64,000 bases of DNA, from positions 62,001-126,000 of the forward strand of contig NZ_JACKXD010000001.1 in the NCBI RefSeq assembly GCF_014212355.1, given 5' to 3'. The translations under genes were made by a program, and so were the position numbers. Source of the DNA: Halobellus ruber (lineage in GTDB: Archaea; Halobacteriota; Halobacteria; Halobacteriales; Haloferacaceae). Below, piece by piece: positions 41,386 through 51,600 of this stretch; positions within the stretch are counted from its first letter, which is position 1, and the number at the start of each line of letters is the position of its first letter. The notes below the pieces were generated by a model. It was not told the DNA's origin. It ran no database searches and worked only from the letters and a program-made list of their open reading frames with translations.

Positions 41386-43443
41386 TCAGAAGGCGTCCTG
41401 CAGTTCCATCTCGGCGACCAGGTCGTACGGCTCGGTCCCCGAGCGGATGCAGTCGAGGATCCGGAACGCGTCGCTCGGCGAGAGGAAGTGCCGACAGACC
41501 GCGCCCCCCAGCGGCGTGGGTTCGAAGCCGTCGATGAACTCCCACTGGAGCAGCTTCCCGATCGCGTGTTTCGTCGGTACCTCACCCACCATCCGGTCGT
41601 TCAACCGCTTTGCGCGCTTGCCGGCGACGACGACGTTCGCGAGCGTCTCCTCGGCGGCGGCGGTCTCGTCGTACCGGGTCACCACGTCCTCCATCTCGCC
41701 TTTCAGGAGCTTGAACGCCACCTCGTCTTCGGTCATCTCCATCGAGTTGTGGTAGCTGCAGTCGGGTTCGACGAGCAGGTAGACGGTCCCTTTGTCGTGG
41801 TAGTCCGGCCGGCCCGCCCGCCCGAGCATCTGCTCGAACTCCTGGACCGACAGCCACTCGATGCCCATCGCCAGCGAGTCGAAGATCACCTGCGAGGCGG
41901 GGAAGTCGACGCCGGCCGCAAGCGCGGCGGTGGTCACGACCGCCGCGAGGTCCTGGTCGCCGAACTGACGCTCGACGCGCTTCCGCTGACCGTAATCGAG
42001 GCCGGCGTGGTACGGGGCGGCGTCGTACTCCAACTTCCGGGCGATCTGGTGGCACCGCCGCCGGGAGTTGGTGAAGACGATCGTCTGGCCGCGGTACCCC
42101 TTCGACGATTCGGAATCGAACTCGCGTCTGACTAGCTTGTTGATGATGTCGGGCTTCTCCCGGCCGTCGGCGAAGGTGACGTGGCGCTCGATCGGGACCG
42201 GCCGCTCCTCGAACTCGATCAGCGTCGCGCGAAGCCGCTCGGCCAGCGACTCCGGGTTGCCGACGGTCGCGGAGAGGTAGACGTACTGTGCGCCGTCGTA
42301 GCTGCTCCGACTCTCCGCCCGCTGCTCGCAGTAGTACTTCAGCCGGCTGATGAGCCCGTCGAGCCGGTGGCCGCGCTCTTCCTCCTTCAGGGTGTGGATC
42401 TCGTCGATGACCACCGTCCCGACGTCGCCGAGTTCCTTCCCGGTCCGGAGTGCGTGATCGATCCCCTCGTAGGTCCCGACCACCACGTCGGCGCCGGGAT
42501 CGAACCGGTTGCCGTCGTCGTTGATGCGGGAGGCGCCGACCCGGATGGTCACGTCGAGCACGTCGCCGTAGCGGTCCTCGAAGTCCTCGTGTTTCTGGTT
42601 GGCGAGCGCGACAAGGGGCACCAGGAACAGCAGCTTCCCGTCGCCGTTCAGCGCCCGGTCGACCCCGGCGAGTTCACCCACGAGGGTCTTGCCGGTCGCG
42701 GTCGCGCTCACGACGAGCTGGTCGCGCTCCTCGAACAGCCCGTTGTCGACTGCGAGCGACTGAACCGGCAGCAGCGTCTCGAAGCGCCCCTCGGTCCGGC
42801 GCTGGAGCTCCGGATGGAGATCCAGCGTCGACGTCTCAACGGGGTCGACCTCGTCGGTGGTGGCGCTGACGGTGTCGAACCTGGTGAGTTCGGGGTCGAG
42901 CCCGCCGGCCAGCAGGTTCGTCACGCGGTCGAGGTCCTGCGTTTCGAGGAGGAGTTCCTCCAGGCGGTCCTGGGCCGCGCCGGTCAGCCGCCCCGACGCC
43001 GAGAGGTCGAGTTCCCGCTCTAACTCCCGCTTCGCGCAGTCGGGGCAGATGTGCTCGCGGTCGGTCGCGATCGCTGTCTCCTCGGTGATCGGGGAGTACC
43101 GCCCGTCGGCGGCGCAGTACCGGCAGGTCCGGACCACGAGCGCCTCAAGCTGGTAGCCGTCGAGCATCTCGCGTAGCTCCTCGCGCCGCCGCTTGGAGGT
43201 CTGCTCTGAGATCCGAATGCGGGCGGCCCGCCGGGCGATCTCGACGAACTGGTCCGGATCGCGGGGATCCTCGGTCGAGCCGCGGGTGATCCGGAACTTC
43301 CCGGGGCGTGGCCCGGCGCCGGTCTCCTTCAGCTCCAGCCGCCCGCGGAGGACGCGCTCGCCGTCCCGGCGGACGACCACGAGGAAGTCGTCGCCGGCCT
43401 CGTGGAGAAAGAGCGTGTCGACGCGGCCGACCTGTTTGGACAC
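41386..43443 (-). CDS. Archaeal superfamily II DEAD/DEAH-box helicase (COG1202-like)
   Basis: A 685-residue helicase. An N-terminal accessory domain (about 1-200) has a four-Cys zinc site 'CRYCAADG' and 'CPDCAKRE'. The motor follows: 'VSATATGKTLVGELAG' (Walker A), 'VIDEIHTLKEEERGHRLDG' (DEIH box), 'YLSATVGNPESLAERL' (motif III), 'TIVFTNSRRRCHQIARKL', 'ALAAGVDFPASQVIFDSLAMG' and 'QMLGRAGRPDYHDKGTVYLL' (motif VI). It is likely an ATP-driven DNA or RNA helicase in repair or RNA metabolism. A structured 80-bp element starts 41 bases upstream of its start. Confidence 0.93.
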   Translation of the reverse strand: MSKQVGRVDTLFLHEAGDDFLVVVRRDGERVLRGRLELKETGAGPRPGKFRITRGSTEDPRDPDQFVEIARRAARIRISEQTSKRRREELREMLDGYQLEALVVRTCRYCAADGRYSPITEETAIATDREHICPDCAKRELERELDLSASGRLTGAAQDRLEELLLETQDLDRVTNLLAGGLDPELTRFDTVSATTDEVDPVETSTLDLHPELQRRTEGRFETLLPVQSLAVDNGLFEERDQLVVSATATGKTLVGELAGVDRALNGDGKLLFLVPLVALANQKHEDFEDRYGDVLDVTIRVGASRINDDGNRFDPGADVVVGTYEGIDHALRTGKELGDVGTVVIDEIHTLKEEERGHRLDGLISRLKYYCEQRAESRSSYDGAQYVYLSATVGNPESLAERLRATLIEFEERPVPIERHVTFADGREKPDIINKLVRREFDSESSKGYRGQTIVFTNSRRRCHQIARKLEYDAAPYHAGLDYGQRKRVERQFGDQDLAAVVTTAALAAGVDFPASQVIFDSLAMGIEWLSVQEFEQMLGRAGRPDYHDKGTVYLLVEPDCSYHNSMEMTEDEVAFKLLKGEMEDVVTRYDETAAAEETLANVVVAGKRAKRLNDRMVGEVPTKHAIGKLLQWEFIDGFEPTPLGGAVCRHFLSPSDAFRILDCIRSGTEPYDLVAEMELQDAF

Positions 43444-43484
43444 GACTCCGAGTACGTCGAGGAGGTATTTCAGCCGTTCGTCTC

Positions 43485-43564
43485 ATACTGAGTTCTCTCA
43501 CGTTTCACCGCCGAGCGCCCCCCATCGACGGGGCTCGGCGGACGGAGACGAGCGTAGTCAGTAT
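43485..43564. repeat. 80-bp ATACTG/CAGTAT element with a different core, copy 3
   Basis: This element has the same length (80 bp) and end hexamers (ATACTG...CAGTAT, with CTC before and CAG after) as the copies at 8264 and 27362. Its core is unrelated and forms a long hairpin, CCGCCGAGC with GCTCGGCGG. It lies in the divergent gap between the helicase and site-2 protease genes, so it may affect their promoters. The other sequence of the gap (43565-43795) shows nothing clear. Confidence 0.65.
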
Positions 43565-43795
43565 CAGGGCCACGATAGCGAACAGTCGGCACGCCGTCGT
43601 CCCCCGCGCCGACGTGCCGAGCGACCGCTGCCCGACGCGGGGTGACTGTCACGTCACGGAGAGCGTGGCCCCGGCATCCAATATAAGGGTACGGGAACGG
43701 AGGACCCCGTCGCGACCCGTCGTGGGCGACGCCGGGAGATCCGGACGCTGTCGGGCGTGATTGGAGTTAAGTCCCGCCGTCGACTACCTCTCGGT

Positions 43796-44971
43796 ATGCG
43801 TGGCATCCGCATCGGCAGCGCGTTCGGGATCCCGATCAGGCTCGATCTCACCTTTCTCCTCGTTTTGCCCCTCTTCGCGTGGCTCATCGGCAACGACGTC
43901 GCGTCGTTGACCGGGGTCGTCAACGACCTGTTCGGTTCCGCGATCGACGTGGGGCCGCTGACGGGCGGATCGATGCAGTGGGTGCTGGGATCCGCCGCGG
44001 CCATCGGCCTCTTCTTCTGCGTGCTGCTCCACGAGTTCGGCCACTCGCTGGTGGCGATGCGGTACGGCTACGAGATCGAGTCGATCACGCTGTGGCTGTT
44101 CGGCGGCGTGGCGCGGTTCACCGAGATGCCCGAAGACTGGAAACAGGAGCTCGCCATCGCGATCGCGGGGCCGATCGTCAGCCTCGCTTTGGGGGCGCTC
44201 GCGTACCTCGGCTTTCTCGTTCTTCCGACGGCGCTCGATCCAGTCAAGTTCGTCGTTGGCTACCTCGCGTTGACGAACGTCGTGCTCGCGGCGTTCAATA
44301 TGCTGCCGGGGTTCCCGATGGACGGCGGGCGGGTCCTCCGCGCGCTCCTGGCCCGCACCCGCCCACACGCCCAGGCGACGCAGATCGCCGCGGAGGTCGG
44401 GAAGGTATTCGCGTTCCTGCTCGGGATCTTCGGGCTGTTCACCAACCTCTTTCTCATCGCGCTGGCCTTTTTCATCTACATCGGGGCGTCCTCGGAGGCT
44501 CAGCAGACGGTGATGAAAGCGGCCTTCGAGGGCGTGACTGTCCGCGACGTGATGACTCCCCGGGAAAAGCTCGACACCGTCCGCACCGACACCAGCGTCG
44601 CGGAACTGCTGGACCGGATGTTCGTCGACCGCCACACCGGCTACCCGGTGATGCAGAACGGCCGGCTGGTCGGGCTGGTGACGCTCGACGACGCCCGATC
44701 GGTCAAGGAGGTCGAACGCGACGCCTACCGCGTCGAGGACGTGATGTCCGCGGAGCTTTCGACGATCTCGCCCGACGCCGACGCGATGACTGCGCTCCAG
44801 CAGATGCAGGAGGAGAAGGTCGGCCGGCTCCCGGTCGTCGACGACGGCGGCGAGATCGTCGGGCTGATCTCCCGGTCGGACCTCGTGACGGCGTTCAACA
44901 TCATCCAGTCCCGGGGTACGCTCCCGTCGCTGTCGCTCGGCGACTCCTCGGACCTGCCGAACCCCAGGTAG
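43796..44971 (+). CDS. Site-2 protease (M50) with CBS pair
   Basis: A 391-residue membrane metalloprotease that would cleave substrates inside the membrane. The zinc motif HEFGH lies at residues 79-83 in a hydrophobic segment, and the third ligand is in 'NMLPGFPMDGGRVLRALL'. About six membrane segments end near residue 240. Two CBS domains follow: 'VRDVMTPREKLDTVRTDTSV' and 'VEDVMSAELSTISPDADAMT', probably sensing adenine nucleotides. An in-frame ATG at 43757 is less likely because its extension is basic and carries no motif. Confidence 0.92.
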   Translation: MRGIRIGSAFGIPIRLDLTFLLVLPLFAWLIGNDVASLTGVVNDLFGSAIDVGPLTGGSMQWVLGSAAAIGLFFCVLLHEFGHSLVAMRYGYEIESITLWLFGGVARFTEMPEDWKQELAIAIAGPIVSLALGALAYLGFLVLPTALDPVKFVVGYLALTNVVLAAFNMLPGFPMDGGRVLRALLARTRPHAQATQIAAEVGKVFAFLLGIFGLFTNLFLIALAFFIYIGASSEAQQTVMKAAFEGVTVRDVMTPREKLDTVRTDTSVAELLDRMFVDRHTGYPVMQNGRLVGLVTLDDARSVKEVERDAYRVEDVMSAELSTISPDADAMTALQQMQEEKVGRLPVVDDGGEIVGLISRSDLVTAFNIIQSRGTLPSLSLGDSSDLPNPR

Positions 44972-44979
44972 GGCACCCC

Positions 44980-45765
44980 TCAGCCGGACTCGGCCGACTC
45001 GCCGACCGTCCCCTCACCGTCTGGTCGTCCGGACCCCGGCGCGGACTCGAGCCCCACGTCCGTCCGCTCCCGGAGCCACCTCACCGCCTCCGAGACGACG
45101 GCGTCGCTGTCGCCGGTGACCGTGATCCGCGTCCGGTCGGCGCTGCGGTTCGGGTAGCTGCCGACGCGGACCGCGTACCGGTCTGTGAGTTCCCCCAGCG
45201 GCGACGCCAGGGCCCCCTCGGGCTCCGGCGAGTACAGCGTCCGGGTGACCACGCTACCCCCGAAGTCGGCGGCGACGTTGTCGAAGACGGCCTTCATCTC
45301 CTCGGGGATGCCCGGCAGGACGTACACGTTCCCGGCCACACATCCCGGGGCGAGCCCCTCGGGGTTGGGGATCGGCGTCGCGTCCGCGGGCATCGACGCG
45401 TACCACTCCGCGCGGAGTTCGAAGTCGAGGTCGGGGTTTTCCGCGTAGATCCGGTCGATCTTCTCCTGGACGTCGCGTTCCGCGATGGGGTTGACCACCA
45501 GTTCCCGGTCCACTCCCGCGGCCACGGCCGGCATCGTCACGTCGTCGGGGGTCCCGCCGAGTCCGCCCGTCACGAGGACGGCGTCGAACTCCCCTGCCCA
45601 CGCGCCGACCCGCGCCGCGACCACCTGCTCGTCGTCCGGGACGACGACGATCCGCGCGACGTCGACGCCGCGGTCGGTCAGCGCTTCGGCCAGCCACGTC
45701 GCGTTCGTGTTCTCGATGTCGCCCGCGAGTAGCTCGTTGCCGACGGTGACGATGGCGGCGTTCAT
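44980..45765 (-). CDS. CinA-like molybdopterin-binding domain protein
   Basis: A 261-residue protein with the MoCF (MoaB/MogA/CinA N-terminal) fold: 'AIVTVGNELLAGDIENTNATW' at the start and 'DAVLVTGGLGGTPDDVTMPAV' with the phosphate-binding GGxGxTxDD motif, followed by 'LPGIPEEMKAVFD'. It lacks the deamidase domain of bacterial CinA. Relatives include ADP-ribose pyrophosphatases (COG1058) and molybdopterin-handling proteins. The C-terminal 25 residues are disordered. It converges on the protease gene. Confidence 0.88.
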   Translation of the reverse strand: MNAAIVTVGNELLAGDIENTNATWLAEALTDRGVDVARIVVVPDDEQVVAARVGAWAGEFDAVLVTGGLGGTPDDVTMPAVAAGVDRELVVNPIAERDVQEKIDRIYAENPDLDFELRAEWYASMPADATPIPNPEGLAPGCVAGNVYVLPGIPEEMKAVFDNVAADFGGSVVTRTLYSPEPEGALASPLGELTDRYAVRVGSYPNRSADRTRITVTGDSDAVVSEAVRWLRERTDVGLESAPGSGRPDGEGTVGESAESG

Positions 45766-45861
45766 ATCCGTTCCTCGGCCGGCGACGGTTTAAGCCCCGT
45801 CCCCGGCGGCGTATGCGACTGGAAGCGGAAAGTCCATAATCGTCGGCGTGAATCCGGAGAT

Positions 45862-46050
45862 ATGAGCTTACTCGACGACACCCGCGTGCTCGCCGGCCTC
45901 GCACTCATCCTCGTTGGGACGGTGCTTCTGGTGCCGGCTATGCTGCCGAACGCCCCGACGTTTTCGACCTACGCGCTCGTCTTGGCGGCGCTGCTTCTCA
46001 CTGCCGGGACGTGGCTGGTTGGAACCTCCGGCGAGTCGTCGCCGGTCTGA
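45862..46050 (+). CDS. Small two-helix membrane protein
   Basis: A 62-residue protein with hydrophobic segments at about 10-27 and 38-55 and a short hydrophilic tail. The end of the second segment 'LLLTAGTWLVGT' recurs as a fragment at 47268-47306. Function unknown; likely in the cytoplasmic membrane. The next small membrane gene starts 42 bases downstream with its own TATA-like box. Confidence 0.65.
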   Translation: MSLLDDTRVLAGLALILVGTVLLVPAMLPNAPTFSTYALVLAALLLTAGTWLVGTSGESSPV

Positions 46051-46059
46051 GTATATTCA

Positions 46060-46069
46060 GGTTTATTAC
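46060..46069 (+). promoter_or_regulatory. TATA-like element of the 46.1-kb membrane gene
   Basis: 'ggtttattac' sits 24-33 bases upstream of the ATG at 46093, at leaderless-mRNA spacing, in AT-rich DNA that contrasts with the surrounding GC-rich genome. Confidence 0.55.
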
Positions 46070-46092
46070 TTGCGGACACCTCCGTTCGGTAT

Positions 46093-46335
46093 ATGCTTGA
46101 TGAACTACGCCGCGCAAACAGGGGCACGCGGGTCCAGTACGTGATGATGGTGATCTTCGGAGGGCTCTGTATCCTCGCGGCGTTCGCGCCGTTTCCGGAC
46201 CTGATACGGATCACGACTGTCGGAACCCTGTTCGGCTTCACCGCGGGGCTGTGGGTTTCGCACCTGATACAGGTGCTCAGGCGGGCGATCGATGCACAGC
46301 AGTCGGACATCCAGACCGCCGCCGAGACACAGTGA
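46093..46335 (+). CDS. Small membrane protein preceding the CARDB-like gene
   Basis: An 80-residue protein with a basic N-terminus (DELRRANRGTRVQ) and two hydrophobic segments (about 16-33 and 41-60), followed by an amphipathic C-terminal helix. The layout fits a small transmembrane adaptor. Its stop overlaps the GTG of the next gene (GTGA at 46332-46335), implying translational coupling and perhaps a physical complex. Family not recognised. Confidence 0.7.
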   Translation: MLDELRRANRGTRVQYVMMVIFGGLCILAAFAPFPDLIRITTVGTLFGFTAGLWVSHLIQVLRRAIDAQQSDIQTAAETQ

Positions 46336-47225
46336 CGCAACCCGAATCACAGTCGCAGTCGGACGGATCGTCCGACGGACCGACGTTCCTCAAGGGGATC
46401 GAGTTCATCACCGGGCCGGATCCCAACCTCGGGTCGTTCCTGCTCACGATCGGGAGCGTGACGTGCGTGTTCATCGCGCTGTTCCAGTTCACGATGCCGT
46501 CTCCGGTGTCGCACCTGCTCACCGCCGGCGTGATCGTTATCACGGTCGTCAGTGCCGGGTTCGCTGCGCTGCTCGACTCGCTGGACTACTTCGACCAGTC
46601 GAGCGACTCGACGTCCCAGGCGGCTCCGGGCCCCGACCGGAAGAGCAAGCCCTGGGTTCCCGAAACGCGGGTTTCGGCGCCGTTGCCGCCGATGATCAAC
46701 TTCGACGAGGAACTCGGGGAACTCCAAGCGCACTTCGACGGGGAGCTTCCCGACCAGTTTACGCCGTTCCTCGAGGACTACCGGCGGCTGAAGACGAACC
46801 CCAAAAACCGGATGTCGATCGCGAGCGACCTGCGGGCGGACCTGAACCCCATCAGCGTGATCCTCGACGAGGACGAACCCGAATACGAACCCTACCAGCG
46901 GATCAGCGACGGACTGTTCCGGTACATCGGGGACAGCGCCGACCACCTCTCCGTCACGGAGGTCACCAGCCGCGACGCGGCCGGCGAGCCACGGGAGATC
47001 GACGCCCTGGCCGGGGACGTCGCGGTCTTCGACCTCTCGGTGCACAACGAGGGTGAGGCGACCGACGTCGAGGTGATCGTCGAGTTCTACGACGGCGAGG
47101 AGTCGCTATCGACCTGGACCGGGTCGCTGAAATCCGTGAGCCCGGGGGCGACCGGGACCATCTCGACCAACATCTACGTCCCGGAGTCGGCCACCGGGAT
47201 GCGAACCGACGCCCGACCCGCCTGA
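46332..47225 (+). CDS. Membrane protein with C-terminal CARDB-like beta-sandwich
   Basis: A 297-residue protein read from the GTG overlapping the upstream stop. Two hydrophobic segments ('LGSFLLTIGSVTCVFIALFQF' trimmed by Pro, and 'LLTAGVIVITVVSAGFAALL') near residues 32-85 are followed by a soluble helical domain and a C-terminal CARDB/adhesin-like segment 'VAVFDLSVHNEGEATDVEVI'. It is probably anchored in the membrane with the sandwich outside. It lies upstream of the pilins, though on the opposite strand. Confidence 0.7.
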   Translation: MTQPESQSQSDGSSDGPTFLKGIEFITGPDPNLGSFLLTIGSVTCVFIALFQFTMPSPVSHLLTAGVIVITVVSAGFAALLDSLDYFDQSSDSTSQAAPGPDRKSKPWVPETRVSAPLPPMINFDEELGELQAHFDGELPDQFTPFLEDYRRLKTNPKNRMSIASDLRADLNPISVILDEDEPEYEPYQRISDGLFRYIGDSADHLSVTEVTSRDAAGEPREIDALAGDVAVFDLSVHNEGEATDVEVIVEFYDGEESLSTWTGSLKSVSPGATGTISTNIYVPESATGMRTDARPA

Positions 47226-47267
47226 GGCGGTCGGGACACCGAACCGGCGCCGATCGTTCGCGCAACG

Positions 47268-47306
47268 GTCCTGTTGACGGTCGGCACGTGGCTCGTCGGG
47301 ACGTAA
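47268..47306 (+). pseudogene. Remnant resembling the 3' end of the 45862 gene
   Basis: In one frame this reads 'VLLTVGTWLVGT' plus stop, matching the second membrane segment of the 62-residue protein encoded at 45862-46050 ('LLLTAGTWLVGT'). The upstream in-frame codons give 'PAPIVRAT', similar to its 'NAPTFST' loop. No start codon is visible. It is likely a decayed duplicate. Confidence 0.5.
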
Positions 47307-47448
47307 GGCGGTCCGGCGGACGGATACGATCGGGCGGATGTCGCGTGTGCCGTCGATCAGCTCTTATTGCGTCTCGTTCACACTATTGTTACGTTGGTTT
47401 CAAAAATAGCGCGAACCGAACGTCGGTCGACCCCGACCCAGCGGAGTA

Positions 47449-47877
47449 CTACTCCGTGGGTGCCGTCGACGAACTCAACGTCGCGGACTCTTGACCGGTC
47501 TCGGATTCCCAAACGACGCGGACGGTCTCGCCGCTCCAGTTCGCCCCATTACTGAATTCAGCGCTTGTTCCTGCCGAAACAGTACTACTTACGCCCACAT
47601 CAGTCCAATTAGTCGACCCGCTGTTGAGCCCCGTCGTGGTGAGCCGTTCGGGTTCAATTGAGTCTCCCGTTTGGTGAGTGATCGTCGTATTGTTCGAGGA
47701 CGTATTGTAATCAAACCCGAAGCTAGCCTGCGGTGCGTTCTGCTGGAGCGACCCGCCGAGGTTGAGCACGAACGAGCCGATAACGGCCGCTAGGATCACC
47801 GTAATCGCGACCATCAGGATGACCCCGATGACCGGCGATACTGCCGAATCGTCCGTGAACAGTTGTTTGAGGTTCAT
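47449..47877 (-). CDS. pilA: Type IV pilin (archaeal pilin N-terminal domain), paralogue A
   Basis: A 142-residue class III prepilin. The N-terminus '[20 protein letters not shown]' has the PibD cleavage context before AVSPVIGV and a 20-residue hydrophobic helix that forms the pilus core. The following Ser/Thr/Asn-rich head (60-130) has possible N-glycosylation sequons (NNT, NTT). The C-terminus '[20 protein letters not shown]' is shared with paralogue B. It lies four bases downstream of the paralogue, so both may come from one transcript. Confidence 0.92.
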   Translation of the reverse strand: MNLKQLFTDDSAVSPVIGVILMVAITVILAAVIGSFVLNLGGSLQQNAPQASFGFDYNTSSNNTTITHQTGDSIEPERLTTTGLNSGSTNWTDVGVSSTVSAGTSAEFSNGANWSGETVRVVWESETGQESATLSSSTAPTE

Positions 47878-47881
47878 TGGC

Positions 47882-48307
47882 TTATGAGGGTGCCGTCGAA
47901 GTGCTCAGCGTTGCGGAGTTCTCGCCGGTCTCGGACTCCCAGACGACACGGACTGTCTCGCCGTTCCAGTCACTGCTACTATACGTGTAATTCGCTGTAT
48001 CGCCCGCTCCAACCGTGCCAGACCACGACGACCCTGCTGTCAGTGCAACTGACGACGTGACGTTCAGCCGGTTGGCATCGATCGTGTCTCCTGATTCGTG
48101 AGTGACCGCGACGTAATCGTCTCCAGCGGTAGTCGTGTAGTCGAAGCCGAAACTCGCCTGCGGCGCGCTCTGCTGGAGCGACCCGCCGAGGTTGAGCACG
48201 AACGAGCCGATGACGGCCGCGAGGATCACCGTAATCGCGACCATCAGGATGACCCCGATGACCGGCGATACTGCCGAATCGTCTGTGAACAGTTGTTTGA
48301 TATTCAT
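47882..48307 (-). CDS. pilA: Type IV pilin (archaeal pilin N-terminal domain), paralogue B
   Basis: A 141-residue pilin starting '[20 protein letters not shown]'. The first 54 residues are nearly identical to paralogue A, also at the DNA level, while the middle of the head domain diverges and the last 20 residues again match. The pattern suggests a pilin pair diversified by recombination. It is the first gene after the shared promoter. The ORF upstream of the ATG has no pilin features. Confidence 0.92.
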   Translation of the reverse strand: MNIKQLFTDDSAVSPVIGVILMVAITVILAAVIGSFVLNLGGSLQQSAPQASFGFDYTTTAGDDYVAVTHESGDTIDANRLNVTSSVALTAGSSWSGTVGAGDTANYTYSSSDWNGETVRVVWESETGENSATLSTSTAPS

Positions 48308-48408
48308 CGTTGGGAGTGTCACACGGACGAACGGAAGGCGGCCACCGTTAGGACGCCCCTTCTCCCCACCCATCCGCGTGATGTGTACTTGTAAGATCCA
48401 TCTACCAC

Positions 48409-48420
48409 TAATTAAAGCTA
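48409..48420 (-). promoter_or_regulatory. TATA box of the pilin operon
   Basis: On the minus strand 'agctttaattag' is the best TATA-like sequence, about 100-110 bases before the first pilin ATG. It implies a leader of about 80 nt, unusual for haloarchaea, so regulation through the leader is possible. Confidence 0.45.
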
Positions 48421-48687
48421 CTGCGTAAAGTATCAAAACTGATATCGTCGTCGGAACGATAGGCCCGGAGTCGTCCGTGCTCGGCCGGGTTGAGGGTAGT
48501 CTACCACTGATCCATACTGATCACACAAAACATATGACCCCGTGTCGTGTGTGAGGCAACTGGACCGTCGGTTCGCGGCTGCGAACACCCCGGTGGCGCG
48601 AGCCACCATCCTTCCGGGCGCCCCCTCTCCGGGCGCCCTACGCCGTGACCGACACACTCCCCGCTCGACTGACCCCCGCCCTCAACT

Positions 48688-51600
48688 ATGACACGCTCCA
48701 CGTCACGGCTTCGCGCAGTATCGCTCGCAGCGCTGATCGTCCTCTCGGTCGTCGTCGGAGGCGTCGCGTTCTCCGGGTCGACTGCCGGGATCACCGACAG
48801 CGACGTGTCGGCGGAGTCGTCGATCAGTCCGACCGACCCCAGCGAGGAGAGCACAGTAACGTTCTCGTTCAACTACTCGTTCACAAACGTCAATACTTCC
48901 GGCGACACGACCCTCTCGCTCTCGACGCCCTCGGATTTCACTGTTGAAGGGACCGACGCAATTATGGAAAACGCCTCGGGTGCGGAGGTCGCCCAGGCGT
49001 CGGTCAACGGGGACTCGATCGAAGTCACTGCCAGTCCGTCGACCTCGACCGTGTACCTCAGCGGTACCGTGGACATAACCACGCCATCGGTCGATAGTAA
49101 CACCGACGCGAATATCGACATCACCGGTACCGACAGCGACGGGAGCGGTACGCTGACCGAGACGATCACCGTACAGGCTGACTTTTCGGTGTCGGATGTG
49201 ACCGCGTTTTCTCCGACAACGATCGACGAGAACACCGATACCAAGTACGGTATCAACTACTCGTTCACCGGCGTCAACACTACAGGGACGACTGATATCT
49301 CGATTTCGGCTCAGAACGACCTCAGTCTCAAGGATCCGGAAATATCGTTATTGGACTCCAGTGGCACCGAACTCGACAGCAACGACACGAGTGGCACCAC
49401 CCAGACAGTTACCGTCAGCAGTAACAACCCCACCGACGTCGTGTATGTCAGCGGTATTGTGACGGTCTCCTCCTCGCCCGTCAACGGGGATACAACGAGC
49501 GATATCACGGTTAGCGGAAATAACGACGGTGATACCGCGTCAACGACGGTACCGTTCACAATCGAGAATACCGCGCTCACTGCGGCCAACATCTCGGAGT
49601 TCGACCCCGACCAGGCCGACGAACAGACCACGAACCAGCACTCGTTCAACTACTCCTTCACCGGCCTCAGCACGACCAGCGACACGACGTTCGAGCTGTC
49701 CGGCCCGCCGGGATCGACGATCACTGACACCGACCTCGAACTCAAGGACGTCTCCGGCGCGACGCTGAACGCGACGCCGGACGTGAGCGGCAACAGTTTG
49801 ACTATCATCGACGACACCGGGGCACCGACGGTGTACCTTGCGGGGACGATCAACCTGACCAGCCCCGAACTCCCAGAGGGTACCGAACAGCAGACCTACG
49901 ACATCACCGCGAGTGCGAGCGACGCGGGTGGGAGCGACTCCGTGACGAACCCGCTCACCGTCTCCTTCCAGGGCGGCCAGCCGGGCGACCCCGAACTCGA
50001 ATCCGCGATCCAGTACGAGCAGTCCGACGGCACGCCCGCGGTCGAGGTCGCCTTCTCCGAGGACGTCCAGAACTTCGCGTCGAACTACGACCTCTACGTC
50101 GAGGGCGAGGGTCGGCTGAGCGGCGGCCAGGTCAGCGCCTCCGAGGCCCAGGGTCGCGCCGTCATCACACTCGATCAGGCCTACAGCCAGCCGATGACGC
50201 TCCAGTTGGGGAGCGGAATTCAGGACCCCGACGGGAACAGCCTGGTCTCCAGCGACGTCGGCAACACCTCCGTCCGGTTTGCGCCGACTTCGGTGTTCGC
50301 CGGCGGCAGCACCAACGCATACCAGGGCGCGAACGTCTCGATCGTCGCGTCGGCGTCGAACACCGGCGTCCAACTGGAGGGCGTCGACGACGACACTGAC
50401 TACTTCTTCGACGGCTCGACCGGCACCAACAGCCGGATCTTCGTGTTCGCGACCGCCGACCGCGACGCCGGCGACTACGAGGCCGACATCAGCGGCGAGG
50501 GGGTCGCCGACATCACGGTCCGGAGCCTCGGCCTCGACGTCAGTATCGACGACCGGAACGTCACGAACCTCCAGAACCTCGAAGGCACCGTCGAGGCCCG
50601 CGCCGGTGGTCGCCCCATCCGACTCGCGTTCCTCGATGAGGATGGCGAGGCGGTCGACGAGGTCGACGACCGGATCGTTGATCTCTCCGGGCAGGGCAAC
50701 TACGAGTTCAGCTACGACCTCGAGTCGCTGAACGTCGAGACCGGCGAGTACATCATCCGCGCGACCGACACCACCTCCGGCGTCACCGTCGAGTCCGACA
50801 CCGTCGTCGTCCGCGAGGCTGGCGACACCGAGGCGACGTTCCCCACGAGCGGCCTCTCCGAATCCCGGGGCGACGTGGCGGCGATCCCGATCGAACTGGA
50901 CAACACCCGGGAGGCGACGCTGACCATCGGCAGCGAGAACCTCGGATTCCGGGCGAACGCGACCGTTCGTGACGATAACAACGACGGCCGGGTGACGATC
51001 TACTTCAACACCTACGCGGCCTCAACGGCGAGCGAGGGCGACCTCGGAAGTAGTAACGACGTGTTCAGCGTCGGCGACGACGACCAACTCGTCAGCAGCG
51101 ACCTCAGCATCGGCGTCTCGAACCTCCTCGATGCGGAGTCGTACGATATGTCGCTCGAAACCGAGGGCCGCGAGACCGACATCCAGCTGCTCACCCTCGG
51201 CCCGCGCGAGACGACCGCGATCCGAACCTGGACGGCGCCGCGGAACCGCTACGGCGACCTCGACGCTCCCGAGGACGTCCGCGAGGGTAGCGGCGAGTGG
51301 CTGACCCGGACCGACGAGGTCGCGGTCGGCGACACGGTCGTCTACGAGATCCGGGCCTCCGGGCTCGAAGGGGCCCTCGACGCCCGCAACGAGGAGACCG
51401 TCACCTCCGAGTTCTACGACTTCGCGAACGGCTCCGGGAGCAACCCCGCAGCCCAGTTCGCCGTGGCCCAGCAGGACCCCGGGCCGAACCAGCAGCCGCT
51501 GCTCCTGCAGCTCAACGACTCCAACAGCCGCGTCGTGGCCGACTCGGCGAACGACAGCTACTACGTGATCACGCAGACGGGCGACGAGGGTCCGAGTGCC

